A model generated the notes under the pieces. That model searched no databases. It saw only the letters and a list, made by a program, of their open reading frames with translations, and was not told the origin of the DNA. This document shows, one piece after another, positions 1 to 8,800 of a stretch of 38,794 nt of DNA. Every line of letters starts with the position of its first letter. Positions within the stretch are counted from its first letter, which is position 1. The position numbers were made by a program, and so were the translations under genes. This DNA is from an uncultured Bacilli bacterium (GTDB taxonomy: Bacteria > Bacillota_I > Bacilli_A > RF39 > UBA660): NCBI GenBank assembly GCA_947629255.1, contig CANRDF010000009.1:1-38794 (forward strand). Reading direction: 5' to 3'.

Positions 1-122
1 CATATTTTATTTCAAAAGAAAAGCCTAATTTCAATTAAAATTAAACTTTTTTTAATTTATGAAGTACGAAACTCGGGTTATACCATAAATCTAAAAAAAA
101 GAAATAGGTTTTTGTAAAAAAG

Positions 123-155
123 CAAAAAAAAAGAACGAATTTTCTTTCATTCTTT
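123..155 (-). terminator. Rho-independent terminator of the yidD/ZnuA-like operon
   Basis: Read on the minus strand, directly after the stop codon, AAGAATGAA and TTCGTTCTT form a 9-bp stem with one G-U pair and a 6-nt loop, followed by a long U run. The remaining bases 1-122 are AT-rich and show no gene. Confidence 0.8.
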
Positions 156-1014
156 AATAATCCGTAATTTGTTTCAAATTGGATACAAAATCGTTCATAA
201 TCGTAAAATAAGTATTTTGATTTTGAACATCTTCTTCTGTTAAAGTATGCATCATTGGTACACTGATGGTAGTCGCACTTGCATTTGTTGTAAAATCAGT
301 AATTTTATTATTTTCTTCATTACTTTTGATAAGCAGATATTTATAGGTTCCCGAACGAAAACTGTTTTTTAATGATTCATAAGTAGAAGAGCCTTCTTCA
401 TAATCTTCTAAAGATAAAACGGTAAAACCATAATCTTCTAAAAACTTAAATACATTAGAAGATGCGACAATAGTCTGTTCATTACGGCTACTTGCTTGTT
501 TGGCAGTCATTCGCATATCGGCATCCATCATAGATAACTTTTCTTCCAAATCTCTAAAATTTTTATCAATTTCTTCATTTAAGTAACGAGTTCCAAGTTG
601 ACTTTCCAGTCCATCTTTTAAATTGGTCGCAAGCATTAAGTAACTACTAGGACTAAGCCATAATTCTTCCATGCCATATTTTATTTTTAAACTATAAGCA
701 ACATCAATAATCTTTAAATTCTTTTTTTTACCGACTAACGTCTTTGCAATATTCTTTTCATTGGAAGTTCCATTATAAATAAACAATGATCCCTGACTAA
801 ATGTATCTAATTGTTTCTTAGTAAATTCTACATTTTCTATATCTGTTCCATTTGGATAAATGGATTCTGTTTCTGCATGGGCTCCATACAAAGTATCTAC
901 TAAATATTTAATCGGATACACTGTTGTGTACACCTTCATTGCATCGTCATTCCCACATCCAGTCAAACAAAGACACAGCAAACAACAAATTCCTAGTAAA
1001 CTCAATTTTTTCAT
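154..1014 (-). CDS. ZnuA/AdcA-like substrate-binding lipoprotein with no evident metal ligands
   Basis: The protein is about 286 residues. It starts with a lipoprotein signal peptide whose lipobox is LTGC (Cys about 20), so it should be a lipid-anchored extracellular protein. The mature N-terminus (VYTTVYPIKYLVDTLYG) and the general layout match the cluster A-I zinc/manganese substrate-binding family (ZnuA, AdcA). The four positions that normally hold the metal are changed. The first-His motif is replaced by PNGTDIENVEFT. The DPHxWLDP-type motif reads EELWLSP. The third His region reads NVFKFLEDYGF. No acidic ligand motif is obvious near the C-terminus. No His-rich loop and no ABC permease or ATPase neighbours are present. 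The ATG at 1014 overlaps the yidD stop (TGATG); a GTG three bases upstream (1017) has better spacing from the AAGGAG site and is a real alternative start. Family assignment is fairly firm; a metal transport role is doubtful. Confidence 0.75.
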   Translation of the reverse strand: MKKLSLLGICCLLCLCLTGCGNDDAMKVYTTVYPIKYLVDTLYGAHAETESIYPNGTDIENVEFTKKQLDTFSQGSLFIYNGTSNEKNIAKTLVGKKKNLKIIDVAYSLKIKYGMEELWLSPSSYLMLATNLKDGLESQLGTRYLNEEIDKNFRDLEEKLSMMDADMRMTAKQASSRNEQTIVASSNVFKFLEDYGFTVLSLEDYEEGSSTYESLKNSFRSGTYKYLLIKSNEENNKITDFTTNASATTISVPMMHTLTEEDVQNQNTYFTIMNDFVSNLKQITDY

Positions 1015-1235
1015 CACAAATCTAACTCCTTATTTAATGGTTGATATCCATAGATTCCTCCTGGACGGCAACGAGCGATTCTTTTGATTCCTAACTGAAT
1101 TCCTTTTCTTACTCCATAATATTCAATGGCTTCTTTCGTATATTCACTACAAGTGGGAATACAACGACAAGCATTATGGGTAGGAAGGGGCATCATTTGA
1201 TAAAGGTTAATCAAAAAAATACAAAACTTTTTCAT
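1014..1235 (-). CDS. yidD: YidD membrane protein insertion efficiency factor
   Basis: A 73-residue protein of the YidD (UPF0161) family, which helps YidC/Sec insert inner-membrane proteins. The family signature is clear: an amphipathic N-terminal helix, then CRCIPTCSEYTKEAIEYYG, then GIKRIARCRPGGIYGYQP, with the conserved cysteines in place. The start is set at 1235, not at the ATG at 1253. AGGTGA sits 4-5 nt before 1235, and the likely -10 box of the promoter (1252-1257) overlaps the upstream ATG. It shares a TGATG junction with the downstream ZnuA-like lipoprotein gene, suggesting translational coupling. In many bacteria yidD sits with rnpA/yidC near the origin; here it is alone with the lipoprotein. 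Confidence 0.92.
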   Translation of the reverse strand: MKKFCIFLINLYQMMPLPTHNACRCIPTCSEYTKEAIEYYGVRKGIQLGIKRIARCRPGGIYGYQPLNKELDL

Positions 1236-1251
1236 TTCTTCACCTAAAAGC

Positions 1252-1279
1252 ATTTTACTACAAATTAAAGCGTTTGTAA
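1252..1279 (-). promoter_or_regulatory. Promoter of yidD (minus strand)
   Basis: On the minus strand TTACAA (1279-1274), a 16-nt spacer and TAAAAT (1257-1252) form a sigma-A type promoter. Transcription would begin near 1245, just before the start at 1235. Confidence 0.5.
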
Positions 1280-1294
1280 AATGAATTTATTGTT

Positions 1295-1335
1295 TTGCTT
1301 TTTCAAATAATTGTTGTTATAATGATTAAGGAGGG
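1295..1335 (+). promoter_or_regulatory. Promoter and ribosome site of rnc-smc-uppS
   Basis: TTGCTT (1295-1300), 17 nt, then a perfect TATAAT (1318-1323). The strong AAGGAGGG (1328-1335) lies almost at the predicted transcription start, so the leader would be very short. Confidence 0.55.
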
Positions 1336-1343
1336 TATGACCT

Positions 1344-1997
1344 ATGAATTATAAAGAGTTTTTTGATAAATACCAAATTGAAGTAAAAGATGAAAGGAGA
1401 ATGCGTTCCGCATTTACTCATAGTTCTTATTCGAATGAACATCATGTAGAATCTTATGAGAGATTAGAGTTTCTTGGGGATGCAGTTTTGGAATTAATTA
1501 CCAGTGAGTATTTTTATTTAAACACGGATTTAAAAGAAGGAAATATGACAAAGACAAGAGCCAGTTTTGTTTGTGAACATGCCCTTGCAACGTATGCCAA
1601 AGAAATCGGTTTAAATAAGTATATTCTTGTTGGACATGGGCAAAAGGAAGTGAACGATACCATTATTGCAGATGTCTTTGAAAGTGTCCTCGGTGCCATT
1701 TACTTAGACCATGGTTATGAAGTCGCCAAACGGTACTGTGATACCATTATGATTCCATATATTAAAAAAGGATATCATTTCTTAGAAGATTATAAGTCTC
1801 GTTTACAAGAACTTGTCCAAACGGATAAAGAAAGTGTAACTTACGAACTTGTAAGTGAAAGTGGGCCTGCTCATGACAAAGTCTTCAAAGTAAATGTCAT
1901 TATTGAAGACATGGTTTATGGAACAGGGGTTGGAAAAAGTAAAAAAGAAGCAGAACAAAGAGCGGCTTTTGATGCAATAGAAAAAAGGGCGAGATAG
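1344..1997 (+). CDS. rnc: Ribonuclease III
   Basis: A 217-residue RNase III, which cuts double-stranded RNA during rRNA maturation and mRNA turnover. The nuclease domain (about 1-145) carries the signature ERLEFLGDAVLEL with the catalytic Glu/Asp, and the second acidic pair in DVFESVLGAIYLDHG. A double-stranded-RNA-binding domain follows (about 150-217) with the usual GVGKSKKEAEQRAA ending. Length is normal for the family. The start is supported by AAGGAGGG eight nt upstream. The TAG stop is directly followed by the ATG of smc, so the two genes are in one operon, the same order as rnc-smc in Bacillus. The usual third gene, ftsY, is not here. Confidence 0.97.
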   Translation: MNYKEFFDKYQIEVKDERRMRSAFTHSSYSNEHHVESYERLEFLGDAVLELITSEYFYLNTDLKEGNMTKTRASFVCEHALATYAKEIGLNKYILVGHGQKEVNDTIIADVFESVLGAIYLDHGYEVAKRYCDTIMIPYIKKGYHFLEDYKSRLQELVQTDKESVTYELVSESGPAHDKVFKVNVIIEDMVYGTGVGKSKKEAEQRAAFDAIEKRAR

Positions 1998-4946
1998 ATG
2001 AAGTTAAAAAGTATCAGAGCATATGGATTTAAATCCTTTGCTGAAAAAATAGATTTAGAATTTAAAAGTAATATCACCGCGATTGTAGGGCCGAATGGTT
2101 CTGGAAAAAGTAACATTGTCGATGCCGTTCGTTGGGTGTTAGGCGAGCAGTCCGTAAAAAGTTTACGTGGGTCAAATTCGATGATTGATGTTATATTCGC
2201 AGGAAGTGAGACTAGAGAACCATTAAAAAGAGCTGAGGTTGCTTTAGTTTTTGATAACAAAGACCATTATTTAAATACCGATTTAGAAGAAGTTGAAGTG
2301 AAAAGAGTTTTATATCACACAGGTGAGAATGAGTATTTCATTAATAATGCGAAGGTGAGGCTCAAAGACATCACAAGTCTTTTCTTAGATAGTGGAATAG
2401 GCGTTGACTCATTTAATATTATTAGTCAAGGAAGTGTCGATGAGATTGTAGACTCTAAACCAATTGATCGAAGAGTCATATTAGAAGGAGCATCTAAAGT
2501 TTTAAAATATAAAACAAGAAAACAAGAAAGCTTAAAGAAATTAGAAAAAACGAAAGATAACCTAGAAAAAGTAACTCTTGTAACCGATGAACTTGCTTTA
2601 ACAGTAGAACCTTTAAAAGAACAAAGTGAGATTGCAAAAAAATATTTAGGATATAAAGAAGAATTAGAAGACTTAGAAATTTCTTTAACAACATATGATA
2701 TTACAAAAATTCATGAAAGTTATAAAAAACTAGAAACAGAAACAAAAGAACTCGAAAGCAAAAAAGAAACACTTGAAATGACGAATACCAAAGGAAATGC
2801 AGAAACTGAAAACTATAAACTAGAACTTGTAAAACTAGAAGAAGAGATGGGGAGTGCAAATAAAAACTTCTTAGACTTAAGTGAAGAACTTACCAAATTA
2901 AAAAGTGATTATACTCTTCTTTTAGAACGTCAAAAATACAGTGTAGATGAAGAAAAAATTGATGAAAATTTATTAAAATTAAAAGAAGAAGAAATGGCTT
3001 TACAAAAAGAATTTGAACTTGTAAATCAAGCTTGTGTAGACGCGGAGAGTCTCTTAAAAGAAAAAAGAGGTCTGTTAGCTAACGAAGAAGAACAACATAG
3101 TTTACTGATGATTCAAAGAAAACATTTAGACCAAGAATATGAAAATGCAACCAAAAATAATTTCTCTTTAAAAAATCGTATCCATTTATTAGAGAGTAAT
3201 ATTGAACAAAATTTAAGTATTCCTGTTTCTGTTAAAAATATTTTAAATCATCCAAGACTAAAAGGAATTCATGGAACGATTGGTAAATTATTAGAAATTC
3301 CAGAAAACTATATCACCGCGATTGATGTAGCCCTTGGTGCTTCTTCTAACTTTTTAGTTGTAGATACCGAACGAGATGCTGCAAGTGCCATTGAATACTT
3401 AAAACAAAATCGTTTAGGGAGAGCCACATTCTTTCCTTTAAATGTCATCAAAGAAAGAATGATTAGCAAAGAAGAACAAAAATTGTTCGAAAATGAAGAA
3501 GGATACATTGGAATAGCCAGTGACCTTGTAAGTTATGATGCAAAGTATCAAAACGTGATGAGAAACCAACTCGGAAATGTTTTAGTGGTGAAAAATTTAG
3601 AATCTTTACAACGTATTGGGAAAAAGATTTCTTATAAGTATCGAGTCGTTTCATTAGATGGAGAGATATTACATGCAGGAGGTTCCGTAACCGGTGGCTC
3701 TATCAAACAACAGAATAGTGCCTTAAAAGAAAAGCAAGAATTACAAAATTTAAAAACCGAATTAGAAAACAATGAGATCTCTTTACAACATCTAGAAGAA
3801 AAGAGAAAAGAATTTACAGAACAAAAAAGTATTTTGGAAGACCATATTACCCAGTATGAAAAAGAAGTGGCTTTGGCTGAAGAAACATGGAACCAAAAAA
3901 ATAACTCTAAAAAAGCCTTTGAAACTAAACTAGAAAGCGTTCGTAAAAATGCGAAGGATGCCACGACTTTAAAATCAGGTAGTTTAGAAGAAGAAATCGT
4001 AAAGAACTTAGAAGCTCAAACTCAAAAAGAAGTGGAAAAAGAACTTTGTGAGAAACATATGGATGAATTAAAGCGAAAGAAAAGTGATATTTCATCTCAA
4101 ATAGCTGAACTTGAAACTTCTTATCGTGAATCCAATAGCGAGTTCCATAAAGTGCTTACTGAGTTAAATAACAAACAAGTGGAGATTGGCAAACTTGATA
4201 CCAAAATGGATTATTTACTAGGGGTTTTATCCGATGAATATCATTTAACTTATGAAAGTGCCAAGATGAATTACATTTTAGACTTAGAACCAGAGCTTGC
4301 CAGAATGAAAGTGACAAGTCTAAAAAAATCAATGAAAGACTTAGGAGACGTGAACATCGGAAGTATCAGTGAATATGAAAGAATGAGTGAACGTTATAAT
4401 TTCTTAATGAGTCAAAAAAGTGATTTAGAGCGTGCAAGTGACGAACTTTATAAAATCATTGCGGAGATGGACACGATTATGGAAGAAAGACTTAAAGATG
4501 CCTTTGATAAAATTCAAAAAGAGTTTGCCATTACATTCAAAAAGATGTTTAAAGGCGGTATGGGAATGTTAAAACTTACCGACCCAGATAACATTTTAGA
4601 AACAGGGATTGATATTGTTGCCCAGCCTCCTGGAAAGAAACTCAATAATATTCAACTTCTAAGTGGAGGTGAAAAAACATTAACCGCGATTTCCTTATTA
4701 TTTGCGATATTAAATGTATATCCTGTTCCATTCTGTATTTTAGATGAAGTAGAAGCTGCTCTTGATGAAGCAAATGTAGATACTTTTGGTTCTTATTTAC
4801 AAGAACAACAAGACAAGAGTGAGTTCATTTTAATTACTCATAAAAAGAGAACGATGGAATATGCCTCAACTCTCTATGGAATTACGATGCAAGAACAAGG
4901 GGTTTCTAAAATTGTCAGTGTGACTCTAGAAGATAAAGATAAATAA
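1998..4946 (+). CDS. smc: Chromosome segregation ATPase SMC (short-armed)
   Basis: A 982-residue SMC protein, the ATPase core of the SMC-ScpAB condensin that loads on and organises the chromosome. The N-terminal head has Walker A GPNGSGKSN (about 32-40). A coiled-coil arm runs to about 404. The hinge spans about 405-575 and ends with the HAGGSVTGGS signature. The return coil runs to about 800. The C-terminal head has the ABC signature LLSGGEKTLTAIS (about 885) and Walker B CILDEVEAALDEANVD (about 912). Heads and hinge look complete, but each arm is roughly 90-100 residues shorter than in the usual ~1186-residue Bacillus SMC. The gene begins immediately after the rnc stop codon with no gap. 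Confidence 0.96.
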   Translation: MKLKSIRAYGFKSFAEKIDLEFKSNITAIVGPNGSGKSNIVDAVRWVLGEQSVKSLRGSNSMIDVIFAGSETREPLKRAEVALVFDNKDHYLNTDLEEVEVKRVLYHTGENEYFINNAKVRLKDITSLFLDSGIGVDSFNIISQGSVDEIVDSKPIDRRVILEGASKVLKYKTRKQESLKKLEKTKDNLEKVTLVTDELALTVEPLKEQSEIAKKYLGYKEELEDLEISLTTYDITKIHESYKKLETETKELESKKETLEMTNTKGNAETENYKLELVKLEEEMGSANKNFLDLSEELTKLKSDYTLLLERQKYSVDEEKIDENLLKLKEEEMALQKEFELVNQACVDAESLLKEKRGLLANEEEQHSLLMIQRKHLDQEYENATKNNFSLKNRIHLLESNIEQNLSIPVSVKNILNHPRLKGIHGTIGKLLEIPENYITAIDVALGASSNFLVVDTERDAASAIEYLKQNRLGRATFFPLNVIKERMISKEEQKLFENEEGYIGIASDLVSYDAKYQNVMRNQLGNVLVVKNLESLQRIGKKISYKYRVVSLDGEILHAGGSVTGGSIKQQNSALKEKQELQNLKTELENNEISLQHLEEKRKEFTEQKSILEDHITQYEKEVALAEETWNQKNNSKKAFETKLESVRKNAKDATTLKSGSLEEEIVKNLEAQTQKEVEKELCEKHMDELKRKKSDISSQIAELETSYRESNSEFHKVLTELNNKQVEIGKLDTKMDYLLGVLSDEYHLTYESAKMNYILDLEPELARMKVTSLKKSMKDLGDVNIGSISEYERMSERYNFLMSQKSDLERASDELYKIIAEMDTIMEERLKDAFDKIQKEFAITFKKMFKGGMGMLKLTDPDNILETGIDIVAQPPGKKLNNIQLLSGGEKTLTAISLLFAILNVYPVPFCILDEVEAALDEANVDTFGSYLQEQQDKSEFILITHKKRTMEYASTLYGITMQEQGVSKIVSVTLEDKDK

Positions 4947-4966
4947 GTAGAAAGGACTTTGATTAT

Positions 4967-5671
4967 ATGAATAAAATACCTACTCATGTAGCAGTGATTA
5001 TGGATGGGAATGGAAGATGGGCAAAAGAAAGAGGACTAAAACGAAGCGAAGGACATCGGGAAGGAGCAAAAACGTTAGAAAACTTAATTCTTTATGCCAA
5101 GAAAGTGGGAATTAAAGTATTATCTGTTTATACTTTCTCCACCGATAATTTTAAACGAAGCCAAGAAGAAGTAGACTTTTTAATGAATTTACTCATATTA
5201 TATTTTAATGAGAAATTAGAAAAAGTATGTAAAGAAGAAGTAAGGGTTGTTTTTAGTGGGAGAAAAGAACCTTTACGAAAAGATGTTTTAGATGCCATGC
5301 AAAATATTATGGAAAAAACCAAAAACAATACCAAATGTATTTTAAATGTTTGCTTTAACTATGGCGGACAAGAAGAGATTGTCGATGCAAGTTTAAAAAT
5401 TCATGAAGATTTAGTAGAACATAAATTAAAGAAAGAAGATTTGAATCGGGAAACTTTCTATCATTATTTATATCAAGACTTACCACCAATTGATTTACTC
5501 ATTCGGACGGGAAAAGAACATCGTCTAAGCAATTTTATGTTATATCAAGCATTCTATGCCGAACTTTATTTTGTCGATACGTATTTTCCAGATTTTGATG
5601 ATGCTTGTTTCGATGAAGCTTTAAGATATTATGAGAGTTGCAATCGACGTTTTGGAAATGCGGAGGATTAA
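4967..5671 (+). CDS. uppS: Isoprenyl transferase (undecaprenyl diphosphate synthase)
   Basis: A 234-residue cis-prenyltransferase that builds undecaprenyl diphosphate from farnesyl diphosphate and isopentenyl diphosphate, the lipid carrier for peptidoglycan and other wall polymers. The diphosphate-binding motif VAVIMDGNGRWA with the catalytic Asp is at the N-terminus. SVYTFSTDNFKR lies in the middle. The C-terminal block IDLLIRTGKEHRLSNFMLYQ provides the RTxxExRLSNF motif. It is the last gene of the rnc-smc-uppS run, 20 nt after smc, and is followed by a weak terminator. In most Bacillota uppS is followed by cdsA; that partner is absent here. Confidence 0.95.
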   Translation: MNKIPTHVAVIMDGNGRWAKERGLKRSEGHREGAKTLENLILYAKKVGIKVLSVYTFSTDNFKRSQEEVDFLMNLLILYFNEKLEKVCKEEVRVVFSGRKEPLRKDVLDAMQNIMEKTKNNTKCILNVCFNYGGQEEIVDASLKIHEDLVEHKLKKEDLNRETFYHYLYQDLPPIDLLIRTGKEHRLSNFMLYQAFYAELYFVDTYFPDFDDACFDEALRYYESCNRRFGNAED

Positions 5672-5672
5672 G

Positions 5673-5697
5673 AAGGACTTTGTGATAAAGTTCTTTT
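5673..5697 (+). terminator. Weak intrinsic terminator after uppS
   Basis: AAGGACTTT and AAAGTTCTT form a 9-bp stem with one G-U pair and loop GTGAT, starting right after the uppS stop. The following T run is interrupted (TTCTTTTCTG), so some read-through is possible. Confidence 0.5.
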
Positions 5698-5731
5698 CTG
5701 TTATGTACGAATAGATGTGGCTTAAAAAGTG

Positions 5732-5760
5732 TTGCAAAATCCAAAATTCTTTTTTATAAT
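5732..5760 (+). promoter_or_regulatory. Sigma-A promoter of the giant surface-protein gene
   Basis: TTGCAA (5732-5737), a 17-nt spacer and a perfect TATAAT (5755-5760). The predicted start is near 5767, giving a leader of about 37 nt. The leader contains GAGGTGCCTC, in which the ribosome site GAGG can pair with CCTC. Confidence 0.7.
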
Positions 5761-5803
5761 AAATATAGAAAAAAAATAGAAAGACTAAAGAGGTGCCTCC
5801 AAT

Positions 5804-8800
5804 ATGGAAAAAAACACATGTGGGGGGGGGTTGTTTAGTCAACCCCCATTTAAAAGAAAAATATTAATTGTACTCGGAATATTAATTGTATTTTTAAGTA
5901 TGATTGGGATAAGTTATGCTTATTGGCTTTTTACTACATCCCAAAAAGATTTTAATCATTTAGGAACAGCTTGCTTTGATGTAAAAATCGAAAATGAATC
6001 TGCAGGAATTACGATACCAAAAGCATATCCTGTAACTGATGAAGAAGGAAAGAAACAAGATGGTTATACATTTACTATAACCAACAAATGTTCTACAATT
6101 GCTTATTATCAAGTAAACTTAGAAGAACTTGAAACACAAGTAAAAAGACTTGGTGGGCAATATATCAAAGCGAGTTTAAATGATAGTAATGGCAAAGTGT
6201 TAGATACATATGAAGATGCAACTCCAACATTAACTGAAGAAAAAGATAGAGTCACAAGTGATGAATCTCACAAACTTACTACTGGAAGTTTAGGGCCTGA
6301 AGGAACAGTGACTTATAATTTAAAATTATGGATGGATGAAGCTACTCCTCCAATAGATGATGTAATGAATGCCACTTTTAAAAGTAAAATTACAGTTACA
6401 GCAAGTTATATCGAAGAAGATAAAAGAAATAATACTATAACAATTGTTTATCAAGAACCAGAGGATTATAATAAAGAACATGAAACGATTACCTTTCATG
6501 TAACTGGAACTAATTATAAAATCATAGAATATTCTTTAGATGGAACAACATATCATGCAGTAGATGAACCATCTATGAATTTAGAATTTACCTATTCCTT
6601 TGAGGAAGAGAAAGAATACACCATTTATTTTAGAGATGAAATGGGAAATATTCAAAATGAAACCATTCAAATAAATAAATTAGATCAACAAGGCCCAAGT
6701 ATTGATATAAATGAAAGCATTGATACAGAGGGAGTTTTATTAAATATAACATTTAAGGATGAAAAATCTGATTTAATGGAATATAAAATAGAAGATGATA
6801 TCAGTAGTATAGATGTAAGTGATGGATGGATAAGTCTTCAAGGAAAAGAACAAACTGTAGAATATAGAGCAAAAGAAAATAAAGATATAAAAATTTATGT
6901 AAGAGATGTACTTGGAAATGAAAATACGAGAACATATTCTATTACTAAGTTAGATACAACAGGACCAGTATTAGAAATAAATAATGAATTTGATGATACT
7001 TGGAGAAATGAAAAAGTAGTGATTCAATTAAGTGCTACTGATGAAAGTGGAGTTTCTAATTTCTATTATTCTTTAGATGATGATACATGGAATGTAATAG
7101 AGAATACAGAAAGTAATGGAACTTCTGCAACGGCTACTTTGGAAATTTCTAATAATACAAACGCAACGTATTCATTTAAAGCAGAAGATGGATTGGGAAA
7201 TAGTAGTAATATTGAAACTAGTGTTGTTAAAGTAGATATAGATGAACCAACTTTGGATTCTATTACTTTTGATGATGAATGGGCTAAAACTAAAACTTTA
7301 ACAGGAACTGCTCAAGATGAATTCAGTGGTATTTATGGATATGAATTTACCACTAGTAGTGAACCAACGGGTAATTGGACTACTTTAGAAGATGAACCAA
7401 AAGATTTACAAACATTTACTTATGAAGCAACTGAGAAAAACACATATTATCTTCATGTAAGAGATATGGCTGGAAATGTAGGAACAATAAGTGCTGATGT
7501 TCAAACCATTGGTTCTCTTGCACCAGTCATATCGGCAGTAAATCCTTATGAAGATACATGGACAAATGGGACAGTAACTATTACTATTACTATGACAGAT
7601 GATGAAGGAGGACCAGATTATTGTGAAAGTTCTGCTTCAAAAGATACAGGATATTCTAGATTAAGTGGAAGTTTTAAAGAAAATACTTTTACAGTTTCTT
7701 ATAGTCATCAGAGAAATGCGACAAGCTATTATCGTTGTTATGATAAAGCTGGTAGAGTTAGTAATGTAGTTTCTACAAAAATAAAAATAGATACTACAGG
7801 GCCAGTTTTATCTATGTATGCTGGAAGTATGATGTCTAATGATCCAACATTTACAAATAATACAAATGAGATTGAAGTATATAACCTAGATGGCAATACA
7901 ACATTAGAAAGAAAAGAAATGGAGACCCAAGCTGGAACTCAGTATGGCTTAAATATTAAAACAACGAATGGAACTGGAGAAGAATTTGGTGGATTTACTT
8001 TTAAAACTCCATATACTTCTAATAAAGTTTATGCGACAAGAATTATAGCTAAAATACCAAGCGGATATACTCTTGAATCTACAAATGATACTAGAATAAC
8101 AACGAGTGGTAGTAGATGGTTAACCGATAATGAAGGTACAGGAGAATGGCGAGAATATATTTACTTATTTAATAATGGAAGTGCAAATAACTTTAATACA
8201 TCAAATTATTTCTATTTGAAAGGCACCTCAACAGAATCATTAGAATGGCAAGTATCTTATGCTAGTGTTTTTGATGTTGGAACATTAGGAGTAACAGAAA
8301 CTTATTTGATATTGGTAGCATCAGATGACTCTGCAGTAAAAGAGTATGGATTAAGTACTAGCCGATTTGAAGAACCATCATATACACAAGCCCAAGTGTA
8401 TCAAAATCGATTTGCAACATTTATGCCAGAAGCTTTAACAGGTAATACAACTAGATATTGGATTTGGGTAAATGATAAATTTGGAAATCAAACAAAAGAA
8501 GCTTTTAATCCAAGTGAATTAGATTTAAGTGCTCCGACAGTAAATATTACAGAGGATATTGCTGAACAGGGAGATAACGGCTGGTATAAAAGGGTGTCAC
8601 TTAAAGTGACTATAACAGATGATGGAACCGGTGTTGCTAGTGCAAAATACTGTATCAAACAAGGTGCTTGTACTCCAAATGCTGTTTTAGATTTAGAAGG
8701 TAGTGCAGGAGATAAAAATAGGGTAAGTCAAGTAGAATTAGAGGAAGATGAAAATCTTGTTCTTTGTGTTCAATCAATTGATGTAGTAGGAAATACTAGT

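Noticed and set aside
3632-3964. Minus-strand open frame of 110 codons inside smc
   Set aside because: It is a shadow of the coiled-coil coding region, rich in Ser/Phe/Leu from reversed Glu/Lys codons, and lacks a ribosome site. The same holds for other antisense frames in dnaK, rpoD, grpE and rel.
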